Notes: a model not told the origin generated them from the letters alone. Counted from the first letter of the stretch, positions 10,301 to 18,792 are shown. The stretch is 64,000 bases of DNA from Planococcus sp. CPCC 101016 (GCF_007859295.1 NZ_VOHB01000002.1:1613624-1677623), one strand, 5' to 3'. Numbers and translations are program-made.

Positions 10301-10974
10301 AGCTACTGGAGCGGGAAGCATTGCAAGAACTGGATGAATTGCTGTATTACGTCAATCAGCGGGTATTCTACCGCTTTAATGACTTTTTCAAAGAAGCGTT
10401 CAATCCCTCGGTCTTCTCCAATAAATCGGCACAGCAGGCGCTTGATATCGCTTTACAGGATATGAATGAAATGACCGGCTTTGATTTCCAGCAGGAACTG
10501 CGTGTCACTAATTTCCGTCTTGCGCAATTTATCGAAAGGAAGCTGGAATCACGCTTTAAAGAAGATGCAGCCAAGCTGAAAGAATTGAATCCGGATTTCT
10601 CGTTCACACCATATGAAGTTCAGGAAGCGGGTTCTTTGGAAATCACCAAACCATTCGCAGATGCTGATTATTCATCGGTAAAATCGTATTACAAGAACAA
10701 CAAGAGCTTCTTCGAGAAAAATGAAAAAGAAAAACTGCGGGATGCATTGCAGTCCATGATGGAACCGGATGCTTTACGCTACCTGGATAAAGAGAAAAAA
10801 GAGCTGGCGAACTGGGCGGAATTTTGGATAGAACAGGAAGCGGAAGGCTTGCGGCAGCATGTTCTTCGCCAGGCGGTCGATCAGATTGATTCGGAGCGAA
10901 CCTTGCTTCAGCAATCCGAAAGATTGGCACAATGGAAAGAGCTTTATTCAAATTTGATGGATGGAAGGGTGTAG
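7393..10974 (+). CDS. dynA: Double-headed bacterial dynamin-like GTPase DynA
   Basis: The product has 1193 residues and is an internal fusion of two dynamin modules. GTPase 1 has G1 GHFSSGKSS (50-58), G3 DTPGVD (141-146) and the G4-like NQID (198-201). GTPase 2 has G1 GAFSAGKSS (630-638), G3 DTPGAD (786-791) and NAID (849-852). Each is followed by a long helical stalk. The length and two-headed layout are those of B. subtilis DynA (YpbR), which binds and fuses membranes without needing GTP hydrolysis and protects cells from pore-forming toxins and phage. RBS GGAGAAGGAG precedes the start. The sulfurtransferase gene starts three bases after its stop, so the two are co-transcribed. Confidence 0.95.
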   Translation: MTVLDHKKELLETAHLYRIFKDNEDTEREAKAHLFAKKILKNNFIIGFAGHFSSGKSSMINALTGETLLPSSPIPTSANIVNVQKADKDFAIVNMRNEKPVYFPENYDFNAVKEFCKNGDVTQIDIGHQASVLPKGITVMDTPGVDSTDDAHRMSTESALHVADMVFYVMDYNHVQSELNFNFTKELQKYTELYLIVNQIDKHQSSEMSFADFQQSVHDSFAAWGVVPKGIFFTSLKDFNFPGNDFEQVKELVSSTMHNWKGHIGEASDSALSQLKDEHIKFLEDEKAERLQAFSDILDSAEWENREDLKKENALVSRRMSVQDFENWQSKFEKSRKELLENSNIMPYELRSALTSYLESIQPNFKVGMLFSGKKTEEERQRRKQEVDERLETTVSSQITNHLKKLMKSSLKDAGLLTDSESLAIDDLVFDVPFAVVEEQVPTGASTTGDAVLNFANSISTAVQRWFIRETDGWKTAQEEKFKGLSDDASTEIDMKAQTMSQKVLAIETLEEMDSKIDKVKKSYSAMLPKQKTAAEEKVDQWLEEFEVSIEEMTEFDPAMLEKKEQQKAEPEQQAETLEVAAFDEMAVLERANRTAEVITPIKGFAETAAYLKRKAGRLEGQEFTIALFGAFSAGKSSFSNALMGESVLPVSPNPTTATINRIRPITEQHPHETADVRLKTRAQMTEDVKNSFHVLGIEVASLEDAYAKSLKLPEDTPTEQQVHKSFIIAFNKGYPVFKDRLGETIRTNREEFGLYVAKEEKSCFVDEIDFYYDCELTRNGVTLVDTPGADSINARHTNVAFEYIRNADAILFITYYNHAFARADREFLIQLGRVKDAFEMDKMFFVVNAIDLANDEQEKDAVVTYVKDELQRFGIRFPRLFGVSSLLALRDRELSGMPEFEEAFQHFLKEELKGMAVQSLAEEEQKAVDRFRSLIEHTEKNLLRKDERLEELKHLEKQLRILFGASIAKLLEREALQELDELLYYVNQRVFYRFNDFFKEAFNPSVFSNKSAQQALDIALQDMNEMTGFDFQQELRVTNFRLAQFIERKLESRFKEDAAKLKELNPDFSFTPYEVQEAGSLEITKPFADADYSSVKSYYKNNKSFFEKNEKEKLRDALQSMMEPDALRYLDKEKKELANWAEFWIEQEAEGLRQHVLRQAVDQIDSERTLLQQSERLAQWKELYSNLMDGRV

Positions 10975-10977
10975 ACG

Positions 10978-11907
10978 ATGTCAGTTTTTATTGAAACGAC
11001 CGATACCAATAACCATAGATGGATTGATGCGCGATTTGATTTGAAGGATCCATCAGCCGGCAGAAAATTGTATGAAGAAGAGCATGTGGCAGGAGCTGTT
11101 TTTTGGGATCTCGAAACCGACATGTCAGATATGGCATCTGCTGAAGGCCGTCATCCTATGCCGTCCAATCAGCAATTGACTAGATTGATTCAATCAAGCG
11201 GTTTGGAGTCCAGCGATTCCGTCGTCATTTATGACCAAGGCGGCTCTCCTTATGCTGCGCGTGCCTGGTGGCTGCTGAAATACGCAGGGTTTGATAAGGT
11301 CCACATCAGCAAAACGGGTTATGACAAATTGAAACAGCAGGGGATTGACGTTTCCACTGAAGTTCCTGAATATCAAGCAACAAGCTTTGAACCCGAGTTC
11401 ATTACAGACATCTTTGCTGATCAGTCTTATGTGAAAGATGTTATTAGCGGCGACGAACTTGGAGTATTGGTGGACGCACGTTCTGAAGAGCGTTATGCAG
11501 GACGGGAAGAGCCGATTGACCCGGTGGCCGGAAGAATCCCTGGGGCTCGACATTTGGATTGGTCTCAATTCGTATCCAAAGGCGAGTTTCAAACGGAAGA
11601 AGACATCAGCCACATTGTCCAAAAGAATGAGCCGGCTGTCGTCTATTGCGGCAGCGGAGTGACAGCGGCTGCCTTGTATGCTGTCCTTGCTGATAAAGGG
11701 TACAATCAGGTAAGGCTTTATATGGGCAGTTACTCGGATTGGATCACCGATGCGGAGAATGTTGTCGAATTTGACCGAGGTGAGCATCCCGAAGCGGCGG
11801 ACGATCAGACCAAAACTATTTTGGCGAAACTGATCGAAGAAGGCTATTCAGGTGAGATGCTCATGAAAAAATTCGAATACGAAAAATCATTGTTAGAAGA
11901 AAAATAA
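10978..11907 (+). CDS. Tandem-rhodanese sulfurtransferase (thiosulfate/3-mercaptopyruvate type)
   Basis: This 309-residue protein has two rhodanese domains (about 10-130 and 155-275). The active-site loop of the second domain is YCGSGVTA with Cys224; CGSGVT is the loop of mercaptopyruvate sulfurtransferases such as SseA. In the first domain the equivalent position reads VVIYDQGGSP with Asp in place of Cys, the usual inactive N-terminal domain. The protein moves sulfur from 3-mercaptopyruvate or thiosulfate to a thiol acceptor in the cytoplasm. It is translationally close to dynA (three-base gap), as a two-gene unit ending at the strong terminator at 11909. Confidence 0.88.
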   Translation: MSVFIETTDTNNHRWIDARFDLKDPSAGRKLYEEEHVAGAVFWDLETDMSDMASAEGRHPMPSNQQLTRLIQSSGLESSDSVVIYDQGGSPYAARAWWLLKYAGFDKVHISKTGYDKLKQQGIDVSTEVPEYQATSFEPEFITDIFADQSYVKDVISGDELGVLVDARSEERYAGREEPIDPVAGRIPGARHLDWSQFVSKGEFQTEEDISHIVQKNEPAVVYCGSGVTAAALYAVLADKGYNQVRLYMGSYSDWITDAENVVEFDRGEHPEAADDQTKTILAKLIEEGYSGEMLMKKFEYEKSLLEEK

Positions 11908-11908
11908 A

Positions 11909-11947
11909 AAATCACCCGGCAGCATTAGCTGTCGGGTGATTTTTTTG
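11909..11947. terminator. Bidirectional terminator between convergent genes
   Basis: AATCACCCGGCAG pairs with CTGTCGGGTGATT, with A-rich and T-rich flanks on both sides. It serves the sulfurtransferase on + and the CNNM/CorC gene on -. Confidence 0.92.
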
Positions 11948-11948
11948 C

Positions 11949-13265
11949 TTATTCCGTTTCAAGTACCTCTGTTTTGCGTGTCAACAGTACGCGGATAATC
12001 TGATGATTTTCCATTTCCCGTACTGTGATGGTGTGAGTCGGCAATTCAACCGACTCGCCTTCACTGATGTCCGTGTTTTTCAACTGGATCCATCCGCCGA
12101 TGGTGTCGACGTCTTCACTATCATCAAATTCGATAGCAAAACGATCTTCCAGATCCGACAACAGCACTCGGCCATTCAAGAGATAATTATTGATGTCGAC
12201 GGCTTTAATCTCGTCGCGCTCATCTTCATCGAACTCGTCGCGAATTTCCCCGACGATTTCTTCCAAGATGTCCTCCATTGTGATGACACCGGCCGTTCCG
12301 CCGTATTCGTCGACGACAATCGCCATATGGACATGTTCTTTCTGCATTTTCAGCAGTACGTCCTGGATTGGCGCCATGTCATGTACAAACGGAATATCGT
12401 GAACGACAATGCTATCATTCAAATCCTGTTTATAGGTGTAATTGGTCAGCATTTCCTTGACGTTGACGAAGCCCAGTATGTCATCTTTATCACCCTGTTC
12501 GGTAACGGGATAACGGGTATACTGGTGGTCACGCACAATCTCCATCAAGTCGTCATGGCTCATTTCAAGTGAAATCGTCTCCATTTGTGTTCGCGGCAGC
12601 ATGATATCCTTTGCCATACGCTCATCGAAAGAAAAAATGTTCTGCATATACGAAAGTTCCGTTTGATTGATTTCACCGCTTTGGTAGCTTTGCGTCATGA
12701 TGATCTTCAGTTCTTCTTCTGAATGGGCCTGCTCATGCTCTGCCGGTTCAATGCCAAAAGCGCGAAGCAGTAAACGGGCTGATCCGTTCATCAACCAGAT
12801 AAATGGGGACAAGATCACTCCAAACAGATAAAGCGGACGGGCAAAGATAAAGGCCATTTTTTCTGCATATTGAATTGCCAGAGTTTTAGGCGCAAGTTCG
12901 CCGATCACGACGTGCAAAAAAGTAATGACGGTAAAGGCAATGATAAAGGAGAAAATCGACGCAGTCGGTCCTTCTACACCAAAGTTTTCAAAAATCGGAT
13001 GCAGGATCCGTTCTACAGTTGGTTCACCCAACCACCCAAGGCCAAGCGCTGTCACTGTAATTCCCAGTTGGCAAGCGGACAAATAATAATCCAGGTTGCT
13101 AATGATTTTCTTCGTCAGAATGGCATTTTTATTGCCTTCTGAAACGAGTTGATCGATCCGGGACATCCTGACACGAATAATCGAAAATTCCGATCCAACA
13201 AATAAAGCGGTCAGCCCGATTAAAAGAGCGACCAAAAACAAATTGATAATGAGTATACTGTCCAA
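11949..13265 (-). CDS. CNNM/CorC-HlyC family transmembrane CBS-domain protein
   Basis: This 438-residue protein has an N-terminal DUF21/CNNM membrane domain (about 1-190, with four hydrophobic helices), then two CBS domains (about 205-325) and a C-terminal CorC_HlyC domain that ends in a beta-rich segment. Family members (YhdP, YrkA, YugS, MpfA) act in magnesium efflux or cation tolerance. The start is taken as TTG at 13265, six bases after CGGAGGG; an upstream in-frame GTG at 13292 lacks a comparable site. It is transcribed toward the bidirectional terminator at 11909 and diverges from the amidohydrolase gene. Confidence 0.88.
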   Translation of the reverse strand: MDSILIINLFLVALLIGLTALFVGSEFSIIRVRMSRIDQLVSEGNKNAILTKKIISNLDYYLSACQLGITVTALGLGWLGEPTVERILHPIFENFGVEGPTASIFSFIIAFTVITFLHVVIGELAPKTLAIQYAEKMAFIFARPLYLFGVILSPFIWLMNGSARLLLRAFGIEPAEHEQAHSEEELKIIMTQSYQSGEINQTELSYMQNIFSFDERMAKDIMLPRTQMETISLEMSHDDLMEIVRDHQYTRYPVTEQGDKDDILGFVNVKEMLTNYTYKQDLNDSIVVHDIPFVHDMAPIQDVLLKMQKEHVHMAIVVDEYGGTAGVITMEDILEEIVGEIRDEFDEDERDEIKAVDINNYLLNGRVLLSDLEDRFAIEFDDSEDVDTIGGWIQLKNTDISEGESVELPTHTITVREMENHQIIRVLLTRKTEVLETE

Positions 13266-13435
13266 TTCGTCCCTCCGACTAGGAGGGTTCACCTCTGCTT
13301 TCTATAAGTAAAAACAGTATAACATAAATGAAAGGGCTTTTGCTTTGTCGACGGGCCGGTGAAAAATTCAATCCAAACGTATTGAATGCAGCAACAAATA
13401 AACTTATGATGAGAATAGAGAAAAGGAGTGGTTGG

Positions 13436-15013
13436 ATGAACGTATTATGGCATGGGGGAACAATCTACACAATGGAAGCTGAAGGCGCTACTGCGGAAGC
13501 GGTATTGGTGTCGGATGATCAAATACAGAGAATCGGCTCATACGAAGAATTAAAACGGCACGCTGATAAAGAAATCGATCTGAAGGGGAAAAGCATGTAT
13601 CCAGGATTGGTTGACAGCCATATGCACATGATTGGCCATGGCGAAAAACTGATGCGTGTAGATTTGTCTAAAATCGAAAGCTCCGAAGAAATGCGTGAGC
13701 AATTGATCGAGTCGACTAACGACTTAGCTAAAGGCGAATGGTTTATCGGAGAAGGCTGGAATGAAAACAATTTTGCGGACCGTAAAATCTTCCACCGCAA
13801 TGAACTTGACGAAATCAGTCAATCACCGATGATGTTGAAACGAGTTTGCCGACATGCGGTACTGGCCAATTCCAGTGCTTTGGCACTTGCCGGTATTACC
13901 AAAGAAAGCCCAGATCCAGAGGGCGGTGTGATTGTACGCGATGCAGACGGAGAACCGACCGGTTATTTATTGGACGCGGCACAGGACCTGGTAGCAAACC
14001 AGGTGCCGGAGGTCAGCGTAGAGTATTTGACTCGTGCCCTCCAAAAGTCAGTGGACCATTTGCTGTCGCTTGGCTTGACGGGGGCCCATACAGAAGACAT
14101 GGGCTATTACGGCCATTACTCAAGGCCATTGCAGGCATTCAAGAATGTCGTTGGCAAAGAGGTGAAATTCCGGGCCCATCTGCTGAGAGCCCATAGTGCT
14201 TTCGAAGATATGATGGCAACCGCCTCATATGCGGAGCCATTTGTCGATCCCGGCCCGATGAAAATCTTTGCAGATGGTTCGATTGGCGGGCGTACAGCGT
14301 TATTAAGCAAGCCATACAACGACGACCCATCAACCATTGGAGTTGCGATTCAGTCAGATGAGGAATTTAAACGCCTCGTCTCCATAGCGCGTAAACACGG
14401 AGAAGCAGTTGCAATTCATGTGATCGGTGATCTTGGCCTCGAGATGGCACTGGACGCCATCGAAGCGCATCCGGTACCGGCAGGAAAGCGTGACCGGTTG
14501 ATTCATGCAATGGTTGTCAGGGAAGATCTGGTAGCACGCATGCAGCAGATTGACGTGGCGTTGGATCTTCAGCCGAGCTTTGTGACTTCCGATTTTCCAT
14601 GGGTTGTAGAACGTCTGGGAGAAGGCCGTTTGGAATGGGCATATGCTTGGAAAAAACTTCTTAACCACGGGTTGATTTGCGCAGGAGGATCAGATGCGCC
14701 GATTGAAGAGGTGGATCCGTGCCTTGGCATTTATGCAGCGGTTACACGGAGAAAGCCATACGAATCGCATGAAGGCCATCAGCCAGAAGAAAAGTTATCC
14801 CGCTTTGAAGCCATTCAGCTATATACAAGCGGCAGTGCAGCAGCAATCTGTAAAGAAGATGTCCGAGGGGTGATTCGTGAAGGGTACGATGCCGATTTCA
14901 CAATTTTCGACCGGGATCTGTTTACAGGAAATGAAGAACAGATTTTAGAAGCTCAAGTCGAGATGACGGTAGTAGCAGGAGAAATCATGTATCAAAAAGG
15001 CGGGCAGGAATAA
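13436..15013 (+). CDS. YtcJ-like metal-dependent amidohydrolase
   Basis: This 525-residue protein is an amidohydrolase of the YtcJ/NfdA (amidohydrolase 3) group. The metal-binding HxH is in DSHMHM (His62 and His64). Downstream are FADGSIGGRTA, the histidine-bearing AIHVIGD and AGGSDAP near the C-terminus, all family landmarks. The fold is a TIM barrel with a split beta-sandwich. These enzymes hydrolyse amides or formamides; the substrate here is unknown. ATG 13436 is chosen because AAGGAG lies at 13422-13427; a frame open from 13328 has no ribosome site. The stop TAA overlaps the ATG of the next gene, so three genes form one operon (13436-15968). Confidence 0.88.
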   Translation: MNVLWHGGTIYTMEAEGATAEAVLVSDDQIQRIGSYEELKRHADKEIDLKGKSMYPGLVDSHMHMIGHGEKLMRVDLSKIESSEEMREQLIESTNDLAKGEWFIGEGWNENNFADRKIFHRNELDEISQSPMMLKRVCRHAVLANSSALALAGITKESPDPEGGVIVRDADGEPTGYLLDAAQDLVANQVPEVSVEYLTRALQKSVDHLLSLGLTGAHTEDMGYYGHYSRPLQAFKNVVGKEVKFRAHLLRAHSAFEDMMATASYAEPFVDPGPMKIFADGSIGGRTALLSKPYNDDPSTIGVAIQSDEEFKRLVSIARKHGEAVAIHVIGDLGLEMALDAIEAHPVPAGKRDRLIHAMVVREDLVARMQQIDVALDLQPSFVTSDFPWVVERLGEGRLEWAYAWKKLLNHGLICAGGSDAPIEEVDPCLGIYAAVTRRKPYESHEGHQPEEKLSRFEAIQLYTSGSAAAICKEDVRGVIREGYDADFTIFDRDLFTGNEEQILEAQVEMTVVAGEIMYQKGGQE

Positions 15014-15762
15014 TGGCAAAAGAAGCGTATATCATTACTGGAGCTTCAAAAGGGATTGGTTTCGAATGGAGCCGGCATTTGAGTGACGCGGGACATGTGG
15101 TCATCGGAATCGCGCGCACCGAGCCGGACAACTGGCCGGGCAAGCATTTTCTGTCCTTTGACCTGATTCATCTCGATGCAATGGAAAACATCGTCGCAGA
15201 AGCCTTAAAACTGATCCCCGAAGAAACAGAAACAATTGTTTTAGTGAACAATGCCGGAACCATTGAGCCAATTGGCCTGGCTCATACTAATGAAGCGGAA
15301 AAGGTCAGCCAAAGCATCGTCTTGAACCTGACGGCACCAATGCTGTTGTGCGGCGCTTTTATTCGGCAATTGAAAAGCAACACCGCTGAAAAGAAAATTG
15401 TCAATATTTCTTCCGGAGCGGGACGTAAAGTTTATGAAGGCTGGAGCGCTTATTGTGCCGGAAAAGCCGGTCTTGATCATTTCAGCTCTTGTCTGGATGC
15501 GGAAAACGACGACGTAAAAGTGGTGTCAGTAGCACCGGGCATCATCGATACCGCTATGCAGCAAAAAATACGCCAAAGCGAAGCAGCTGATTTCCCACTA
15601 ATTGAAAAGTTTAAGGATTACAAGGAAAGCGGACTGCTCAGCAGCCCGGAAGAAACAGCTCAACTCTTGATGGAAATGACCCAAAGAGCAGATTTTAACG
15701 AACTGCCAACCATTTTGGATATCCGCAACTTACCAGCAGCGGGAAAGGGGAGTTTGAATTGA
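15013..15762 (+). CDS. SDR oxidoreductase, YueD/benzil reductase-like
   Basis: This is a 249-residue short-chain dehydrogenase with TGASKGIG at 9-16, NNAG at 79-82, catalytic Ser133/134 and YxxxK Y147/K151. The compact C-terminus without a GG-(M/S) tail and the segment SVAPGIIDTAMQ resemble YueD, a (S)-benzoin-forming benzil reductase related to sepiapterin reductase. It shares the TAATG stop/start with the amidohydrolase gene and its own stop overlaps the TTG of the small gene after it, so translation is coupled in both directions. The natural substrate is unknown. Confidence 0.85.
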   Translation: MAKEAYIITGASKGIGFEWSRHLSDAGHVVIGIARTEPDNWPGKHFLSFDLIHLDAMENIVAEALKLIPEETETIVLVNNAGTIEPIGLAHTNEAEKVSQSIVLNLTAPMLLCGAFIRQLKSNTAEKKIVNISSGAGRKVYEGWSAYCAGKAGLDHFSSCLDAENDDVKVVSVAPGIIDTAMQQKIRQSEAADFPLIEKFKDYKESGLLSSPEETAQLLMEMTQRADFNELPTILDIRNLPAAGKGSLN

Positions 15763-15968
15763 ACAAGACACCGGAAAACATCCTGACCAAACTGGCCGAT
15801 GCAAACCAAGCGGGGATTGACATGGACAGCCCGAAAGCAGTCGTCACCTTTTTGCTAGCGCAAGGAGAAAAAGAGTCCATCCTGTTCTTTTATAAATCAA
15901 ACAGCATTGAATTCGATTTCGACAAATTCAATGGGGCGGTAGCCGAAATGAATGAGCGGAAGAATTAA
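15759..15968 (+). CDS. Small conserved-looking acidic/basic protein, function unknown
   Basis: The 69-residue product is soluble, with no membrane segment or Cys pairs. The TTG start overlaps the stop of the upstream reductase gene, and GGGAAAGGGGAG lies just before it. That coupling and ordinary codon use support expression. I do not recognise the family. It ends before a strong terminator at 16011. Confidence 0.65.
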   Translation: MNKTPENILTKLADANQAGIDMDSPKAVVTFLLAQGEKESILFFYKSNSIEFDFDKFNGAVAEMNERKN

Positions 15969-16010
15969 ACAGGACTTTTTGATGTTCGTAAATGTCCGGT
16001 AGAATTAGTG

Positions 16011-16052
16011 AACGTTCGCAACGTGTTTTGACACGTTTACGAACGTTTTTTC
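16011..16052 (+). terminator. Terminator of the amidohydrolase operon
   Basis: AACGTTCG pairs with CGAACGTT and, inside a small internal loop, AACGTG pairs with CACGTT, followed by TTTTTCT. The stem shares the GTTCG/CGAAC ends of the palindromic repeat found immediately downstream. Confidence 0.85.
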
Positions 16053-16078
16053 TATGTGCTTTAAGCGAGGTTTGAAGT

Positions 16079-16105
16079 GTTCGTAAAGGTGTACTTTTAC
16101 GAACG
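16079..16105. repeat. Dispersed palindrome, family B, copy 1
   Basis: GTTCGTAAAGGTG then TACTTTTACGAACG is a 27-base near-perfect palindrome. Similar copies are at 33140, 43210 and 44361, with a weaker one at 43121. Confidence 0.8.
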
Positions 16106-16107
16106 GT

Positions 16108-16383
16108 TTGAATAATCAAGGAGTAAACAAGAAAAAGTCAACTTATAACTTTGCGTCTATTTCTTTCACTTTTCCCAACCCTGCTGAAATGGAAAAGGTC
16201 ATCCGTAGTGGCGGTAGAGCTACGAATTTTGAAGCAACTACGGAAATGCAGATTCCTTCAAGTTATCAGAACACTTATACGTTAAGGGAAACCAATGGAT
16301 ATCCATTAGTCGGAAGCCTGAATCCTTTACGTCACATTTATTTCATGATAATGTTTAATTCGAGTTATATCGAAATACTTTAG
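16108..16383 (+). pseudogene. Unrecognised 91-residue reading frame, probable gene fragment
   Basis: The frame starts with TTG directly against the right edge of palindrome copy 1 and has no clear ribosome site. The middle part (EMEKVIRSGGRATNFEATTE and the following segment) looks protein-like, but the last 20 residues lose that character. It may be the remainder of a gene cut at the repeat, as at 44361-44648. I cannot name a family. Confidence 0.35.
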
Positions 16384-16422
16384 GGTAAAACATTTTATAT
16401 TAGAAAAAGGGGTGCATCAAAA

Positions 16423-16695
16423 ATGGATAATGATCAAATTGTTAAAGTTCATAAAGCATTGGGGGATAGTACCCGATACAAAGTTATCCAAATTATCGGT
16501 GAGGAAAATAGTTTGTGTCCGGCACAACTTGAAGGCCGTCTTGATAGTATTCCTTTATCCACATTATCTCATCATTTAAAGCAATTATCAGATTGCGGAA
16601 TTTTAAAGCCTGAGAAGCGAGGAACCTATATTTTTTATAGTTTGAATGAGGATGTTGCAAAGAAATTTGTACCTCATCTGTATGATAGCCATTAA
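16423..16695 (+). CDS. ArsR/SmtB-family transcriptional regulator
   Basis: This 90-residue winged-helix protein has the ArsR layout: KALGDSTRYKVIQII (helix 1-2), the recognition helix region PLSTLSHHLKQLSDCGIL (about 42-60) and the wing KRGTYIFYSL. No CxC arsenic/metal site is visible; the cysteines are isolated (in SLCPAQ and SDCGIL), so a metal sensor is not implied. RBS AAAAAGGGG precedes the ATG. It is the first intact gene of the flavin-monooxygenase locus and may repress it. Candidate operator-like repeats follow in the gap downstream (16761-16791, 16931-16969). Confidence 0.85.
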   Translation: MDNDQIVKVHKALGDSTRYKVIQIIGEENSLCPAQLEGRLDSIPLSTLSHHLKQLSDCGILKPEKRGTYIFYSLNEDVAKKFVPHLYDSH

Positions 16696-17046
16696 ACCGG
16701 GCAAACCGAAATCCTAACTATAATAATTCTGTATTCCTATGGAATTATTTTTTGTTTGTTATTTCTATTTTTTTCGAAATATAAAATGTTCTATCCTAAA
16801 AGGATTGGAGGTTTGATAACAGGACGTCTCTGTAAATGACGACAATTTGAATTTATTCGCTTAAAACGATGTTTTGATACTTTGGTATTACGATAAAGAT
16901 TTGAATAATCATAAATTTAAACTGCTTTCTATTTCTATATTTTTAGAAACACGGAAATATAAAATATCGAGTTGTTAATGGTTATGTCTCAAAACTTAAC
17001 CACATTAAGCAGTGAATTAGTGGAAGACCGAAACATGGTGATCCTA
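16696..17046. promoter_or_regulatory. AT-rich gap with two related operator-like repeats
   Basis: The gap holds no gene. It has two similar blocks, 16761-16791 and 16931-16969, each starting ATTTCTAT and containing GAAATATAAAAT (16776 and 16954). A third GAAATATAAA is at 21366, before the next LLM scrap. These are candidates for binding sites of the adjacent ArsR protein or for duplicated promoter regions. The proposal is inference. Confidence 0.35.
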
Positions 17047-17118
17047 ACAGAATATGAATCAAACACTTTACGCGGTAATTTGGGTCTGCCTTATCCTGAA
17101 AATAGATACTCACTTTGA
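17047..17118 (+). pseudogene. C-terminal remnant of an LLM flavin monooxygenase gene
   Basis: Bases 17047-17118 encode TEYESNTLRGNLGLPYPENR followed by YSL and a stop. This nearly repeats the last residues of the intact enzyme ending at 22767 (TEYESNTLRGNLELPYPQNR). Upstream in the same frame the similarity fades within about 20 codons. It is the tail of a lost paralogue. Confidence 0.85.
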
Positions 17119-17246
17119 AACAATTTCCGGATAGAGCCCCTGATGGAGTTACATACTGGCCTTCATGCTTGAATAGTTAAACAGACAAGGATTTGCTAAA
17201 AAATAAACGCTTTTACTTAAAGTGATTTTCGAGGAGATATATATAA

Positions 17247-18677
17247 ATGGAAAAGAACTACAATACACGTATCATTATGGCAGCGTTGCTGCTCTGCGGT
17301 TTCTCCGGCTATCTAAGCGAAACGGCCATCAATATTGCAATGACTAATTTAATGGAAGTATTCCAAGTTTCAGCGGCAACTGTACAGTGGTTAACAACTG
17401 GATACATGTTGACGATAGGCATTTTAACGCCAATAAGTGCGATGTTGCTGCAGATGTTTTCTACAAGAAAGCTCTTCACCATTTCGCTCACAAGCTTAAT
17501 CGCCGGTACATTGATTTCGGCGCTGGCGTTCAATTTTGAAATGTTAATGTTCGGTCGGATTTTCCAGGCAGTAGGTATGAGCACCTTAATTCCACTCCTG
17601 TTCAATACAGTTCTCATCATTTATCCACATAATAAACGGGGGGCGGCAATGGGGTTAGTCGGGCTTGTGACCATGTTTGCCCCGGCAATCGGACCGACCT
17701 TTGGTGGTCTAGTAGTCGGATATTTAACATGGCAGTATATCTTCTGGTTATCACTCCCATTTTTAGTTATAGGGTTGTTGATGGGGTTGAAATATTTGGA
17801 GAACGTTACCGCTGTCACAAAGCAGCGGATTGATTTACTGTCTGTGTTACTGTCAACGATTGGATTTGGAGGAGTTGTTTATGGCTTTAGTCAGGTGGGC
17901 GAAGGATCTGAAGGCTTGGGCAATCCAGTTGTGATTGCTTCGATCCTTGTTGGCCTCGTCGCACTGGCGCTGTTCGTGTGGCGTCAAAACGTTGCGAGTA
18001 ATCCGTTGATGGACCTGAGCGTGTTCAAGTATCCGATGTACGTTGTCGGACTGGTTCTAGTAGCGATAGTCCCGATGATTTTTATGGCGACCCTGATCAT
18101 CCTGCCGATGTTTCTGCAGACGGGTGCAGGATTATCTCCGTTCACTGCGGGACTCATGCTGTTGCCGGGCAGTGCGCTTTTCGGTCTCCTTTCCCCGCGA
18201 ATAGGGCACTTGTTTGATCTATATGGCGCAAAATGGCTCGCTATTCCCGGGTTCGTCATCGTTTCAGTCATGTTATGGTTCTTTACTAACCTATCTCCTG
18301 CTTCTTCAGTAGCCTTAATGGTGGCTTTGCATATAGGGCTCTCAATTGGGACAGCCATGATATTAATGCCAGCTCAAACGCACGCACTAAATCAATTACC
18401 GCCAGAATTATATCCGCACGGTACGGCAGTTATCAACACAGTGCCACAGGTTTCAGGGGCGATTGGAATTGCTTTAGCTGTCAGTATACTTACGGGTGGT
18501 ATGGATAAATACCTGCACAACTTCTCCGTTCCCGCCAGACAGGTCGAAATGGCTAACGCGATGTCGGCAGGATCACATAACGTGTTCTTGTACATGATTA
18601 TGTTGGCACTGATTGGTTTAGTCACAGCGTTCTTCATTCGCCGTGGCGTAGTCAGCCGCAAAGAGGTGCAGGCGTAA
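17247..18677 (+). CDS. MFS multidrug exporter, DHA2 (EmrB/QacA/LmrB) type, copy 1
   Basis: The 476-residue protein is built of about 14 hydrophobic helices, the DHA2 family number. It has the DHA2 motif-A-like segment after helix 2 (MFSTRKLFTISL), motif C LVTMFAPAIGPTFGG (about 140-155) and the charged N-terminus MEKNYNTR. Such proteins exchange protons for amphipathic drugs across the cytoplasmic membrane; LmrB is a Bacillus example. RBS GAGGAGATATA precedes the ATG. A close paralogue follows in the same direction after 115 bases. Its place between an ArsR regulator and monooxygenase genes suggests export of a substrate or product of that pathway. Confidence 0.88.
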   Translation: MEKNYNTRIIMAALLLCGFSGYLSETAINIAMTNLMEVFQVSAATVQWLTTGYMLTIGILTPISAMLLQMFSTRKLFTISLTSLIAGTLISALAFNFEMLMFGRIFQAVGMSTLIPLLFNTVLIIYPHNKRGAAMGLVGLVTMFAPAIGPTFGGLVVGYLTWQYIFWLSLPFLVIGLLMGLKYLENVTAVTKQRIDLLSVLLSTIGFGGVVYGFSQVGEGSEGLGNPVVIASILVGLVALALFVWRQNVASNPLMDLSVFKYPMYVVGLVLVAIVPMIFMATLIILPMFLQTGAGLSPFTAGLMLLPGSALFGLLSPRIGHLFDLYGAKWLAIPGFVIVSVMLWFFTNLSPASSVALMVALHIGLSIGTAMILMPAQTHALNQLPPELYPHGTAVINTVPQVSGAIGIALAVSILTGGMDKYLHNFSVPARQVEMANAMSAGSHNVFLYMIMLALIGLVTAFFIRRGVVSRKEVQA

Positions 18678-18792
18678 CATCAATGTTTTGTCAGCGAATC
18701 CTTTATTGGTATCTCTGAAAACGATTTAAGGAAATAAGGCTTTGCAAAAAATAAACCGTTATTAAGTTAATTAGGTTACTAGGAGAGAAAAA

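Noticed and set aside
11194-11787. 197-codon frame on the - strand inside the sulfurtransferase gene
   Set aside because: It is the antisense shadow of a well-supported rhodanese gene; it has no ribosome site and no domain-like sequence.
12003-12572. 189-codon + strand frame inside the CNNM/CorC gene
   Set aside because: Antisense shadow of a gene with clear CBS and CorC domains.
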